A DNA stretch of 64,000 bases, from assembly GCA_963974715.1 (NCBI GenBank), contig CAXBDK010000007.1, forward strand, positions 124,001 to 188,000, in the 5' to 3' direction. Shown here in pieces: positions 1 through 8,612 of this stretch (position 1 is the stretch's first letter; each line of letters opens with the position of its first letter). The stretch comes from Sediminicola sp963974715 (lineage in GTDB: Bacteria; Bacteroidota; Bacteroidia; Flavobacteriales; Flavobacteriaceae). The notes under the pieces are model-generated. The model was not told where the DNA came from, ran no database searches, and saw only the letters and a list, made by a program, of their open reading frames with translations. The position numbers and the translations under genes are program-made.

Positions 1-521
1 GCCACACCGCTCAAAAAGATCGACCAGTCCAGCGCACTGTCGCCGCCCCCGGAGATCACCACCTTGCGGCCGCGGAACGCCTCCGGGTCACGCACCATAT
101 AGCTCACACCACGGTCCTCGTAGTCCAGAATGTTCGGGATCAAGGGCTTCCTCGGCTCGAACGAGCCAAGGCCGCCAGCGATCACCACCACCGGCGCATG
201 GTGCCGCGTTCCCTTGTTGGTGGTCACTACAAACGTCCCGTCGTCCGAACGCTCAAGCGTCTCCGCACGCTCCCCTAGGGTGAAGCCCGCCCCGAACGGA
301 CGGATCTGCTCCATCAGGTTGTCCACCAACTGTCCCGCCAATATCTCCGGAAAGGCAGGGATGTCGTAGATCGGCTTCTTCGGGTAGATCTCCGAGCACT
401 GCCCACCGGGCTGTGCGAGCGCATCTATCAGGTGGCACTTCAGCTTCAACAGCCCCGCCTCGAAAACCGTGAAAAGTCCCGTCGGACCGGCGCCTATGAT
501 CAATATGTCTGTCTTTATCAT
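1..521 (-). CDS. Ferredoxin-NADP reductase, thioredoxin-reductase-like (partial)
   Basis: This is the N-terminal 173 residues of a flavoprotein that runs off the left edge. The FAD dinucleotide-binding motif IIGAGPTGLF lies at residues 8-17, followed by a GGQCSEIYPKKPIYDIPAFP stretch typical of type-2 ferredoxin-NADP reductases. A second, NAD(P)-binding glycine motif (VVISGGGDSAL) begins near residue 157. The enzyme would move electrons between NADPH and ferredoxin. Next to a siroheme sulfite reductase it probably supplies reducing power for sulfite reduction; that role is inferred. Its ATG overlaps the TGA of the upstream methyltransferase gene as ATGA, which suggests translational coupling. 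Base composition is odd: the segment is clearly GC-richer than the genes beside it (39 of the first 60 bases are G or C). A generic thioredoxin reductase is less likely because no CxxC is seen in this part. Confidence 0.85.
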   Translation of the reverse strand, partial: MIKTDILIIGAGPTGLFTVFEAGLLKLKCHLIDALAQPGGQCSEIYPKKPIYDIPAFPEILAGQLVDNLMEQIRPFGAGFTLGERAETLERSDDGTFVVTTNKGTRHHAPVVVIAGGLGSFEPRKPLIPNILDYEDRGVSYMVRDPEAFRGRKVVISGGGDSALDWSIFLSGV

Positions 522-1336
522 CGTGTATTGCTTAATTCTGGTTTATATGCTTTGGCAACGTTCAATATGGTCGCCCTATGGTTTACTACCTCGCCAATTA
601 TGATAATGGCGGGGTTGGACAATTGTCGCCGCTCCACTTCCCCCTCAATGGTACCAATGGTAGCGATGCCCACTTTTTCATTTTCCGTTGTCCCGTTCTG
701 TATAATGGCAATAGGAAGATCTGTCTTGCCTTCTTTTTGGAACAAAGCCACAATGGCCGACAATTTCCCCATACCCATCAATATCACCACGGTGGCGTTG
801 GATTTGGCAGCAAGGGCCACATCATCCGATAACCGATGGGATTTTGTGGTGCCAGTAATCACCCAAAAACTCTCCGAAGCGCCCCTTTTGGTAACGGGAA
901 TCTGTTGGGACGCAGGTACGGCAACTGCCGAAGAGATTCCGGGCACCATGGTCACGGCCAATCCATGGGAAGCGGCATATTCCATTTCTTCGGCGCCCCT
1001 CCCGAACACAAAGGGATCTCCCCCCTTTAAACGAACCACATGGGCATGGCCATTGGCCCTTTCCACTATCAGTTCGTTTATCTGTTCCTGACCGTAGGCA
1101 TAACATCCCTTTCTCTTGCCGACAAAAATATGTTCCGCCTTGGGTGCATACTGTAGCAATCGGGGATCTACAAGGGCGTCATACAGGACCACATCGGCCG
1201 CTTGAAGGGCCTTAATGGCCTTTAGGGTAATAAGTTCCACATCCCCTGGACCGGCACCTACGACCGTTAACCGTCCTTTGCCGTGATCGGGCAAGGATGC
1301 CAAAGGGTCATTATTTTCATACTTCCCACTATACAT
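518..1336 (-). CDS. cobA: Uroporphyrinogen-III C-methyltransferase
   Basis: A SAM-dependent SUMT enzyme of 272 residues that methylates uroporphyrinogen III to precorrin-2, the first step of siroheme synthesis. Visible family motifs are VVGAGPGDVELIT near the N-terminus, VRLKGGDPFVFGRG in the middle and VPGISSAVAVPA after it. It is the single-domain form, without the oxidase/ferrochelatase part of CysG. I chose the ATG at 1336; an in-frame ATG at 1369 would overlap the upstream sulfite reductase gene by 41 bp rather than 8. It sits between the sulfite reductase, which needs siroheme, and the ferredoxin-NADP reductase gene, which its stop overlaps. The context therefore favours siroheme over cobalamin as its purpose. 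Confidence 0.93.
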   Translation of the reverse strand: MYSGKYENNDPLASLPDHGKGRLTVVGAGPGDVELITLKAIKALQAADVVLYDALVDPRLLQYAPKAEHIFVGKRKGCYAYGQEQINELIVERANGHAHVVRLKGGDPFVFGRGAEEMEYAASHGLAVTMVPGISSAVAVPASQQIPVTKRGASESFWVITGTTKSHRLSDDVALAAKSNATVVILMGMGKLSAIVALFQKEGKTDLPIAIIQNGTTENEKVGIATIGTIEGEVERRQLSNPAIIIIGEVVNHRATILNVAKAYKPELSNTR

Positions 1337-3419
1337 GTTGAAGTTCCAATTTTCGAAAGGCGGCCACATGTTTTAAAAACCGTACGGCATCTTCCAGATA
1401 AGATTTGGCAAAAACTTCCGTAGGCTCGTTCCTGTTCAATTGTAACGCCATATCCGAAAAAGTACCGTTCAAGGATATTTTTCCGGTTTCGACGAAGACC
1501 GCATCAAAATCGCTGATGATCCCCGCATGGGTATTCGTCTTTTGATTTTCGGCGGTAAGGAGCGCCTTTGCCGAATTTACCATGGACGTATATGAATAAT
1601 AGATACTTGCCGCCCATTTCCCCTCTTCCAAAGCGGACTGGGCGTTGGCGATTTTCTCCTCGCTATCGTATAACAGGGTGGCGATCAGATCGATCACGAC
1701 CCCTGCACATTCCCCGACACCGATTGCCTGTACATATTCCTCTGTATTGCCCCAATCTATAAAATCGTCCGGAGCCAGGTTTTCGATATCGGCCAACGGC
1801 TTTAAAAACTCATAAAAATACAACTGTCCCTGATCTGAATAGTACCGATCAAAGGAACGTCCGTTGCCATTGGCGTTAAAATCGTCCAGAATGGCCCTTA
1901 AGGCGGCCGGGCCCCTTTTACTGGGGACTTTAATGACCTTATCGGCAAAAACACCCTTTCCGTTTCCTAAATTTCCGCCACCCAACAAAACCTGAAGTGC
2001 AGGTGCCACCAATTTGTCCTTGGTGCGGATGGACATTCCCTGAAAACCGATATGCGCCATATTGTGCTGTCCACAGGCGTTCATGCAGCCGCTTATCTTG
2101 ATCACCACATCGGGGTTCTGTATGTATTGGGGGTATTCCGAAGCGATTACCCGCTCCAGTTCGGCTGCAATACCCGTACTACTGGCAATACCCAAGTTGC
2201 AGGTGTCCGTTCCCGGGCATGCGGTAATATCGGCCGCCTTGTTATATCCGGCATCGGCAAAGCCCAATTTTTTCAGTTCCTGATAAAAGAAGGGAAGGGA
2301 AGTTTCCCTCACATAGGGAACCAATATGTTCTGTCTAAGGGAAAGCCTTATTTCCCCAGCGGCATATTTTTCGACCAGATCGGCCAATGCCCTAGCCTCG
2401 GCGATATAAAAATCGCCCAGTTTTACCTTGATTCCAATGGCAACGAAGCCAGACTGCTTCTGGGGCACCAAATTGGTGGACTTCCAATTTTCAAAGGCCG
2501 CTATATCGTCAATGGTAACTTCAGGGGTCTTTGTGTCGGAAACCGTTGTCTCCGGATAGGCCGTTGCATCAATCGGATAGGATTTAAAGGGAACGGCTTT
2601 TTGCTCCGCTTCCAAAAGTTCCTTAAAACCATCGAGGCCCACATCCTTCAACAAAAATTTCATACGTGCCTTTGCCCTGCTCTTGCGTTCCCCATATCGG
2701 TCGAATACCCGTACCACCCCTTCCATCAAGGGAATGATCTTGTCAGCTGCCAAAAATTCATAAAGTTCATCGGCATGTCGGGGCTGGGAACCAAGTCCGC
2801 CACCCAACAACACTTTAAATCCAATGGTACCATCCTGTATTTTAGCGATAAAACCAAGGTCGTGCATATAGGACAGACCGGTATCGGCATCGCTGGAAGA
2901 AAAGGAAACCTTAAATTTCCTGCCCATTTCCTGACTGATGGGATTCCTTAAAAAATATTGGAAAAGCGCATGTGCGTAGGGAGAAACATCAAATGGTTCT
3001 TGTATATCGATCCCTGCGGTCTCACTGGCGGTCACGTTCCGAACGGTATTGCCACAGGCTTCCCTTAAGGTGATCTCGTCCCTTTCCAGCTCCGACCAAA
3101 GTTCCGGGGTCCGGTCCAGATCCACATAATGGATCTGAATATCCTGCCTTGTAGTGATATGGAGGCGGCCCGTGGAATATTCTTGGGATACGTCACATAT
3201 TCTGCGCAACTGTCTGGAAGATACCTTTCCATAGGGCAATTTTATCCGGATCATCTGCACCCCTTCCTGCCGTTGTCCGTAGACCCCTCTGGCCAATCGA
3301 AGGCTCCTGAACTTTTCCTCGTCCAATTTGCCTTCCCGGAACTGCCGTATTTTGGCCTCTAGATCGATGATGTCCTTTTGTACTACCGGGTTTTCCAATT
3401 CGGTTCTAAAACTTTGCAT
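1329..3419 (-). CDS. Siroheme/4Fe-4S sulfite (or nitrite) reductase with HEPN-like C-terminal domain
   Basis: 696 residues. The first ~550 form the duplicated nitrite/sulfite reductase fold. The 4Fe-4S/siroheme cysteines are at 401 and 407 (ACPGTDTCNLG) and at 445 and 449 (SGCMNACGQH), the classic CX5C...CX3C layout. The reaction is six-electron reduction of sulfite to sulfide, or of nitrite to ammonia. I favour sulfite because the genes around it are cysH, cysD, cysN, cobA and a ferredoxin reductase. From about residue 560 there is an extra ~135-residue helical region (IGVGECAGVVIDLIATLLYD, then KWAASIYYSYTSMVNSAKALL) that resembles a HEPN domain, which is not part of the basic enzyme. The gene lies 113 bp downstream of cysN and its end overlaps the cobA start. 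Confidence 0.92.
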   Translation of the reverse strand: MQSFRTELENPVVQKDIIDLEAKIRQFREGKLDEEKFRSLRLARGVYGQRQEGVQMIRIKLPYGKVSSRQLRRICDVSQEYSTGRLHITTRQDIQIHYVDLDRTPELWSELERDEITLREACGNTVRNVTASETAGIDIQEPFDVSPYAHALFQYFLRNPISQEMGRKFKVSFSSSDADTGLSYMHDLGFIAKIQDGTIGFKVLLGGGLGSQPRHADELYEFLAADKIIPLMEGVVRVFDRYGERKSRAKARMKFLLKDVGLDGFKELLEAEQKAVPFKSYPIDATAYPETTVSDTKTPEVTIDDIAAFENWKSTNLVPQKQSGFVAIGIKVKLGDFYIAEARALADLVEKYAAGEIRLSLRQNILVPYVRETSLPFFYQELKKLGFADAGYNKAADITACPGTDTCNLGIASSTGIAAELERVIASEYPQYIQNPDVVIKISGCMNACGQHNMAHIGFQGMSIRTKDKLVAPALQVLLGGGNLGNGKGVFADKVIKVPSKRGPAALRAILDDFNANGNGRSFDRYYSDQGQLYFYEFLKPLADIENLAPDDFIDWGNTEEYVQAIGVGECAGVVIDLIATLLYDSEEKIANAQSALEEGKWAASIYYSYTSMVNSAKALLTAENQKTNTHAGIISDFDAVFVETGKISLNGTFSDMALQLNRNEPTEVFAKSYLEDAVRFLKHVAAFRKLELQHV

Positions 3420-3532
3420 GACAATGCTGTATTTTATTGATTATCAACTTTACTTACCATGTCCACTAAATCTATCTATTTAATGGAAAATAAAAGAAAG
3501 TCGGCTTACTATTTATGGAACGGGCCAAGGGA

Positions 3533-4780
3533 TCAATTAATAAACCCCACTCCCGCAGTGGCATTGGTACGTGTATCTATGAGGATAAACGATCCATTGG
3601 TCCTGTGTTTTTTAAAGGCATCGTAATAAATCGGCTTGTTCAATTTAAATGATACCGTAGCTATATCGTTCATTCCCAAAGAGGTGACGCCTGTATCTAT
3701 GCCGGAATAATCCGGAAGTATCCTGTGATCTATCGCATCCACCTTGGCCAGCACTTTGTTTACACCGTGCTGCAGTACATATTTGCTCCCTGCGGTCAGG
3801 TTTTGCGAATCCATCCAAGATACCGTGGCCGTTAACTGCTTGTCTATGGTGGGCAGGTCGCCCACCTTTACCAACATATCCCCCCTGCTAACGTTTACCT
3901 CATCCTCTAGGGTAATGGTAATGGAGGAACGTCTAGTGGCGGTCTGGTACTTCTTATCGTAAAAATAGATCTCCTTGATCTTGGAACGTGTCATGGACGG
4001 CAGCACCACTACCTCATCCCCTACACTCAGCTCCCCTCCATACACTTTACCTGCAAAACCCCTAAAATCATGGAATTCCTCTTTTTTTGGCCTGATGACC
4101 AATTGTACCGGAAAGCGTGGGGTACCCACATTATAGATATCCTTTCTGTCCAATGTCTCCAAGTGCTGTAAAAGGGTCTCCCCCTTATACCAAGGCATGT
4201 TCTTGGATTCGTTGACGACATTGTCCCCTTTAAGGGCACTTACCGGAATAAAGGTTATCTTTTGGTCCTGATAGTCGCGTTTGCCCATCAACACCTCAAA
4301 ATCGGATTTTATCCGATTGTAGCGCTCCTCGGAAAAATCTACCAGGTCCATTTTATTGATGGCCACGATCACATCCTTTATGCGCAACAGGTTATTGATG
4401 AAAAAATGCCTATTGGTCTGCTCTATTACCCCTTTTCGGGCATCGATCAGGATAATGGTCACCTGTGATGTTGAGGCCCCCGTGACCATATTACGGGTAT
4501 ACTCCACATGTCCAGGGGTATCGGCAATGATATAACTTTTCTTAAGGGTGGAAAAATAGATATGTGCCACATCTATGGTGATTCCCTGTTCCCTTTCGGC
4601 CACCAATCCATCGGTAGCAAGTGAAAAATCAAGGTAATCGTAGCCCTTTTGCTTACTTGTCCTTTCTATGGCCTCCAATTTATCATCGGTAAGGGATTTG
4701 GTATCATAGAGCAACCTTCCGATCAAGGTACTCTTTCCATCATCCACACTTCCCGCTGTTGCTATTTTAAGTACTTCCAT
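3533..4780 (-). CDS. cysN: Sulfate adenylyltransferase subunit 1 (GTPase)
   Basis: The GTP-hydrolysing subunit of ATP sulfurylase, which with CysD makes adenosine 5'-phosphosulfate (APS) from sulfate and ATP. The translation-factor-like G domain is clear: P-loop GSVDDGKST, the switch region with DTPGH, and NKMD. Beta-barrel domains follow. The start chosen is the ATG at 4780 (MEVLKIATAG), giving 415 residues; ATG codons at 4804 and 4828 are in frame but add residues the family does not usually have. The protein ends without a CysC (APS kinase) domain, which matters for the next step of the pathway. It follows cysD with 61 bp between them. Confidence 0.95.
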   Translation of the reverse strand: MEVLKIATAGSVDDGKSTLIGRLLYDTKSLTDDKLEAIERTSKQKGYDYLDFSLATDGLVAEREQGITIDVAHIYFSTLKKSYIIADTPGHVEYTRNMVTGASTSQVTIILIDARKGVIEQTNRHFFINNLLRIKDVIVAINKMDLVDFSEERYNRIKSDFEVLMGKRDYQDQKITFIPVSALKGDNVVNESKNMPWYKGETLLQHLETLDRKDIYNVGTPRFPVQLVIRPKKEEFHDFRGFAGKVYGGELSVGDEVVVLPSMTRSKIKEIYFYDKKYQTATRRSSITITLEDEVNVSRGDMLVKVGDLPTIDKQLTATVSWMDSQNLTAGSKYVLQHGVNKVLAKVDAIDHRILPDYSGIDTGVTSLGMNDIATVSFKLNKPIYYDAFKKHRTNGSFILIDTRTNATAGVGFIN

Positions 4781-4841
4781 GCTGTTTCCAATTTGTTTGG
4801 CCATACCACACGGGGACGACCGCTGCATTCCTGCCCTTTTT

Positions 4842-5789
4842 TTAAAAATATCCCTGCTGTTTGCGTTTTTCCATCGCGGCTTCCGACCTTTTGTCGTCTA
4901 TCCTGGCCCCTCTTTCGGAAATCTTGGATTCCCTGATCTCCGCCACCACCTTGTCGATGGTATCGGCATGGGACAGTACCGCTGCGGTACAGGACATATC
5001 GCCAACGGTCCTAAAACGCACGGTCCGTTCCTCCACTTTTTCATCCTCCGACCTGAAGACCACATCGTCCTCCGCCGACCAGATAAGGCCGTCCCTTTCA
5101 AAAATGGAACGTTTATGGGCGAAATAAATGGATGGGATCTCTATATTTTCTTTTTGGATATAACTCCACACATCTAGTTCGGTCCAGTTGCTGATGGGGA
5201 ATACCCGAACGTTCTGCCCCATTTCTATCTGCCCGTTCAACATATCGAAAAGTTCGGGACGCTGGTTTTTTTCATCCCACTGTCCAAAATCATCGCGAAC
5301 GGAAAAGATACGCTCCTTGGCCCTGGCCTTTTCCTCGTCCCTACGAGCGCCACCGATACAGGCATCGAACTTAAATTCCTCAATGGCATCCAAAAGGGTC
5401 GTGGTCTGCAACATATTCCTACTGGAATACTTACCGGTCTCCTCCACAACCTTTCCTTGGTCTATGGAATCCTGAACGTTCCGTACGATCAGTTCCACGC
5501 CCAGCTCCGCAACCAGTTTATCTCGGAACGCAATGGTTTCGGGGAAGTTATGTCCGGTATCGATATGCATCAAAGGAAAAGGTATCTTGGAAGGGTAAAA
5601 AGCCTTTTGGGCCAATCTTACCAAGGTAATCGAATCCTTTCCGCCCGAAAACAACAGTACGGGCTTCTCAAACTGTGCCACTACCTCCCTTAAGATGTAA
5701 ATGGCCTCGTTCTCCAGGGCATTTCTCTCCAACACATTGGTCTTGGAACTTTTTGCCGATGATTGCGAATCTAATGTCAATGTATCCAA
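4842..5789 (-). CDS. cysD: Sulfate adenylyltransferase subunit 2
   Basis: The catalytic ATP-pyrophosphatase subunit of ATP sulfurylase; it adenylylates sulfate and partners with CysN. The PP-loop is SGGKDS in VLLFSGGKDSITLVRL, and the family motif MHIDTGHNFPET follows. It ends in the usual basic tail (KRKQQGYF). No ATG lies upstream of the PP-loop in this frame, so the start is probably the TTG at 5789 (315 residues). A start nearer LERNALENEAIYILREV cannot be excluded. The gene sits between cysH and cysN on the same strand with short gaps, consistent with one transcript. Confidence 0.94.
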   Translation of the reverse strand: MDTLTLDSQSSAKSSKTNVLERNALENEAIYILREVVAQFEKPVLLFSGGKDSITLVRLAQKAFYPSKIPFPLMHIDTGHNFPETIAFRDKLVAELGVELIVRNVQDSIDQGKVVEETGKYSSRNMLQTTTLLDAIEEFKFDACIGGARRDEEKARAKERIFSVRDDFGQWDEKNQRPELFDMLNGQIEMGQNVRVFPISNWTELDVWSYIQKENIEIPSIYFAHKRSIFERDGLIWSAEDDVVFRSEDEKVEERTVRFRTVGDMSCTAAVLSHADTIDKVVAEIRESKISERGARIDDKRSEAAMEKRKQQGYF

Positions 5790-5853
5790 ATTTTCTATTT
5801 TTTATACCCTTGGACGGCTTTGCCGGGTGGGGATGTTCAAACTCTTTACGTTC

Positions 5854-6477
5854 CTAGGTATGTAGGCCACACTCCCGGTTTTCCAACACTTTGGTGGGGT
5901 CAAAATATGTATGTTCATTGGGCAGCCCTTTTTCCTGAAGATAGGCATCCAATTGTACATCGCTCCAATGATAAAAGGGGCTCACCTTTAAGACCCCGTC
6001 CTTTCCAACGCTCAGAATATCCAGACTGTCCCTAAGGGCCGTCTGCCCTTTTCTAAGATTGGTAAACCAAAGGTCGGGCACATGCTCTTCCATGGCCCTC
6101 CTAAAAGGCTCCAATTTTACCTGATCGGTAAAGATGGCATGCCGGGGATCCTCTATGCCCGGAATGCCCATAACCACGTCCCTATGGGAGGTGGTCTGCT
6201 TGGGAACGTACAACTTAATGTTCAATTTCAGCCTTTCTATAAGGTATTCCGCATGCCGATAGGTGTTGGGCGTATTGTAACCGGTGTCGCACCAGATTAC
6301 CGGTACGCTGCCATCCACTGCTGTGACGGCATCCAAAATCGCCACCTCATAAGGCCTAAAATTGGTGGTGACCACCGCCTTTTTAGCATTTTGAAATGCC
6401 CAAGAAATGATCTCCTCAGGTGGAATGCCCTTAAACTGGGCATTCAGATCTTTTATCTGTTGTTCCGTAAATCCCAT
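5854..6477 (-). CDS. cysH: Phosphoadenylyl-sulfate / adenylyl-sulfate reductase
   Basis: 207 residues. The enzyme reduces activated sulfate to sulfite with thioredoxin or glutaredoxin. It has the PP-loop-type N-terminus, a VIWCDTGYNTPNTYRHAE segment and the C-terminal catalytic cysteine in RECGLH. The paired cysteines that hold a 4Fe-4S cluster in bacterial APS reductases are absent. Where those enzymes have CC before the RK..EPL region, this one reads FTDQVKLEPFRRAM. By motif it is therefore PAPS-reductase-like, yet no APS kinase is visible nearby, so its true substrate is open. It sits immediately upstream of cysD in the run. Confidence 0.9.
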   Translation of the reverse strand: MGFTEQQIKDLNAQFKGIPPEEIISWAFQNAKKAVVTTNFRPYEVAILDAVTAVDGSVPVIWCDTGYNTPNTYRHAEYLIERLKLNIKLYVPKQTTSHRDVVMGIPGIEDPRHAIFTDQVKLEPFRRAMEEHVPDLWFTNLRKGQTALRDSLDILSVGKDGVLKVSPFYHWSDVQLDAYLQEKGLPNEHTYFDPTKVLENRECGLHT

Positions 6478-6506
6478 CTCTTTTCCGCTTTTTTTAAGCT
6501 TTTATC

Positions 6507-6770
6507 CTATTTTCCCCAACTGATCCTGTCCCATATCCGTTCGTGGAAGAAATACAATATCATTTTGGTAAAAAGTTCCACTGCCCCGATCGAAAAGGCC
6601 ACGGTCAAAGCGCCTGTGACCACCCATGAAATCAAAATGGTGTCCAAAGTCCCCACGATCCTCCAGCTAATGGACTTTACTATACTTCTGATCGGTCTTT
6701 CGGATTTTTTATCCGTAGTATAACTGCCGGTATTGGTTTTTTTGTCCAAAATCAATTGATCTGCAATCAT
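6507..6770 (-). CDS. DUF2061 membrane protein
   Basis: A small protein of 87 residues from the ATG at 6770. It has the DUF2061 signature SIVKSISWRIVGTLDTILIS, a second hydrophobic stretch (VVTGALTVAFSIGAVELFT), and the closing KMILYFFHERIWDRISWG pattern. It probably has two membrane helices. Its biochemical function is unknown to me. It heads the cysHDN block, 29 bp before cysH, and in this position is plausibly tied to sulfate uptake or assimilation. The gap in front of it holds a Bacteroidota -7 box and an inverted repeat, so it may be the first gene of its own cys transcript. Confidence 0.85.
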   Translation of the reverse strand: MIADQLILDKKTNTGSYTTDKKSERPIRSIVKSISWRIVGTLDTILISWVVTGALTVAFSIGAVELFTKMILYFFHERIWDRISWGK

Positions 6771-6790
6771 GTGAAACAATTATTATATTT

Positions 6791-6820
6791 CCTATCGACT
6801 TAATAGGGTAAACAAAAATA
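6791..6820 (-). promoter_or_regulatory. Candidate promoter and operator of the cys block
   Basis: On the minus strand the gap upstream of the DUF2061 gene has a perfect -7 box TATTTTTG (6813-6820). Just downstream, at the expected transcription start, is an inverted repeat: CCTAT (6791-6795), a 7-base spacer, ATAGG (6803-6807). No clear TTG is found at -33. An Rrf2-type repressor gene lies directly upstream, so this is a good candidate site for it. The regulator-site link is inferred from position only. Confidence 0.45.
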
Positions 6821-6933
6821 AGTATTATTTTTAAAATGTCGAAGAAAAAGAATCTAAAAATGAGTTTATCCTATCGTTTTAGTGGATTGATGAAAAAGTA
6901 GGGTGAATTTTAAAATATTCATATCCCAACGGT

Positions 6934-7344
6934 TCAGTCCATTAGATCGGCCAAGGAATTGTTCCCAAAAACCTCAAGGGTACTGTCCCTTACCTGGATC
7001 ATCAGTTTGTGCACCGAACAGCTTGCCTCGTCAGGGCAGTCGGAACATTTTTCATAAAAATTAAGGCTAACGCAGGGCACTAGGGCAATGGGACCTTCCA
7101 AAACGCGCATTACGGTGGTCATGGGAATTTCTGCCGGCTCCTTAATAAGGTAATATCCCCCACCCTTGCCTTTTTTTGATCCCAAATATCCCGTTTTCCG
7201 TAGGGTAAGTAGAATACTTTCCAAAAACTTTTGGGAAATGTTCTCATGTAATGCGATCTCGGCAATCTGCACCGGCTCCCTATCCTTTTTGTTCGCTAGG
7301 TAAGTAAGTGCCTTTAGTCCGTACTTTGTCTTTTTGGAAAGCAT
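6934..7344 (-). CDS. Rrf2-family transcriptional regulator
   Basis: 136 residues with the Rrf2 winged helix at the N-terminus (MLSKKTKYGLKALTYLA, then ISQKFLESILLTLRKTGYLGSKKGKGGGYYL). Four cysteines, at 91, 100, 103 and 109, sit where IscR-like members carry their Fe-S ligands, although the spacing differs from IscR. It could therefore sense an Fe-S cluster or thiol/redox state. CymR, another Rrf2 protein, controls cysteine metabolism in Firmicutes. The position between metZ and the cysHDN block suggests a similar job here, which is inference. It reads in the same direction as both neighbours. Confidence 0.9.
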   Translation of the reverse strand: MLSKKTKYGLKALTYLANKKDREPVQIAEIALHENISQKFLESILLTLRKTGYLGSKKGKGGGYYLIKEPAEIPMTTVMRVLEGPIALVPCVSLNFYEKCSDCPDEASCSVHKLMIQVRDSTLEVFGNNSLADLMD

Positions 7345-7405
7345 GGTACGAAGATATGAAAAATTGCCATTCCCGGATACAGGGACTAGGTGGGGAACGA
7401 TACTG

Positions 7406-8575
7406 TTAGTTCAGGGCCTGGTCTATATCGGCAATGATATCGTCTATATGTTCCAGTCCCACGGAAATCCGTACCATGCCATCGGTGATTCCCGATCCTG
7501 CCCGTTCGCCCGGAGATAGTTTGCTGTGTGTGGTGGAGGCGGGATGGGTAACAATGCTGCGCGCATCGCCCAAATTGGCAGATAGGGACAATAATTTTAT
7601 GGCATCAAAGAACTTCCTGCCGGCTTCCACACCGCCCTTTACCTCAAAGGCCACCACGCAGCCACCTGCCTTCATCTGTCTTTTGGCAGTTTCGTATTGG
7701 GGGTGCGATTTTAGGAACGGATATTTTACCCAGTTGATCTTTGGATGGGCCTCAAGATAGGTTGCCAACTTTAGTGCATTCTCACAATGTCGGTCCACCC
7801 GCACCGCCAAGGTCTCCAAACTTTTGGAAAGCACCCAAGCGTTGAAAGGCGACAGTGCGGGTCCCGTAATACGGGAGAAGCGATAGATCCGGTCCATCAG
7901 ATCATTGCTTCCCACCGTTATTCCGGCAAGGACCCTTCCCTGTCCGTCCATTAGCTTGGTACCCGAATGGATTACCAGATCGGCACCAAATTTTATGGGC
8001 TGCTGCAGGTAGGGAGAAGCAAAACAATTGTCTATTATAAAGGTCAGACCGTGTTTTTTGGCTATGGCGCCCAATACCTCAAGATCCAGGACATCCACGC
8101 CAGGATTGGTGGGCGATTCCGCATAGAGTATCTTGGTCTTGGGGGTTATAAGATCCTCAATGGTATGCAGCGCATTACAGTCGAAATAACTGGTGGTTAT
8201 GTTCCATTTGGGAAAGAACTGTGTAAAAAGGCTGTGGGTAGATCCAAAGATACTGCGGGCCGATACGATGTGGTCCCCACTTTCCAGCAATGCGGCAAAT
8301 GTGGAAAATACCGCCGCCATGCCCGAAGCAAAGGCAAAGCCCCTTTCCGCCCCCTCCATCTTACATACCTTTTCTATAAATTCGGAAGAATTTGGGTTGC
8401 TGTAACGGGAATAGATATTTCGGTCCTTTTCCTCTGCAAACGATGCCCTCATATCTTCGGCATCCTCAAAAACAAAACTCGAGGTAAGGAACATGGGTGT
8501 GGAATGTTCCAAAAATTGGGTCCGCTCCATTTGTGTCCTTATTGCTTCCGTTTCAAATTGTCTTGTATTTTTCAT
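7406..8575 (-). CDS. metZ: O-succinylhomoserine sulfhydrylase-type PLP enzyme
   Basis: 389 residues from the ATG at 8575; a TTG five codons upstream is less likely. It belongs to the Cys/Met-metabolism PLP family. The Schiff-base lysine is K207 in IHSGTKLMDGQGR, a context typical of MetZ. YAESPTNPGVDVLDL is the region before the cofactor aspartate. It would make homocysteine from an activated homoserine and sulfide. The acyl group is uncertain because the linked fusion protein carries a MetX-type homoserine acyltransferase. It lies 37 bp downstream of that fusion gene. A cystathionine gamma-synthase role is the main alternative. Confidence 0.88.
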   Translation of the reverse strand: MKNTRQFETEAIRTQMERTQFLEHSTPMFLTSSFVFEDAEDMRASFAEEKDRNIYSRYSNPNSSEFIEKVCKMEGAERGFAFASGMAAVFSTFAALLESGDHIVSARSIFGSTHSLFTQFFPKWNITTSYFDCNALHTIEDLITPKTKILYAESPTNPGVDVLDLEVLGAIAKKHGLTFIIDNCFASPYLQQPIKFGADLVIHSGTKLMDGQGRVLAGITVGSNDLMDRIYRFSRITGPALSPFNAWVLSKSLETLAVRVDRHCENALKLATYLEAHPKINWVKYPFLKSHPQYETAKRQMKAGGCVVAFEVKGGVEAGRKFFDAIKLLSLSANLGDARSIVTHPASTTHSKLSPGERAGSGITDGMVRISVGLEHIDDIIADIDQALN

Positions 8576-8612
8576 CGTTTCTGTATTCAATTATCCTACT
8601 AAAATATGGGCA

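Noticed and set aside
2052..2951. 299-residue open frame on the plus strand
   Set aside because: It lies wholly inside the sulfite reductase gene in antisense, and its translation is rich in F, H, G and I with no domain signs. It is a shadow of a GC-biased coding frame.
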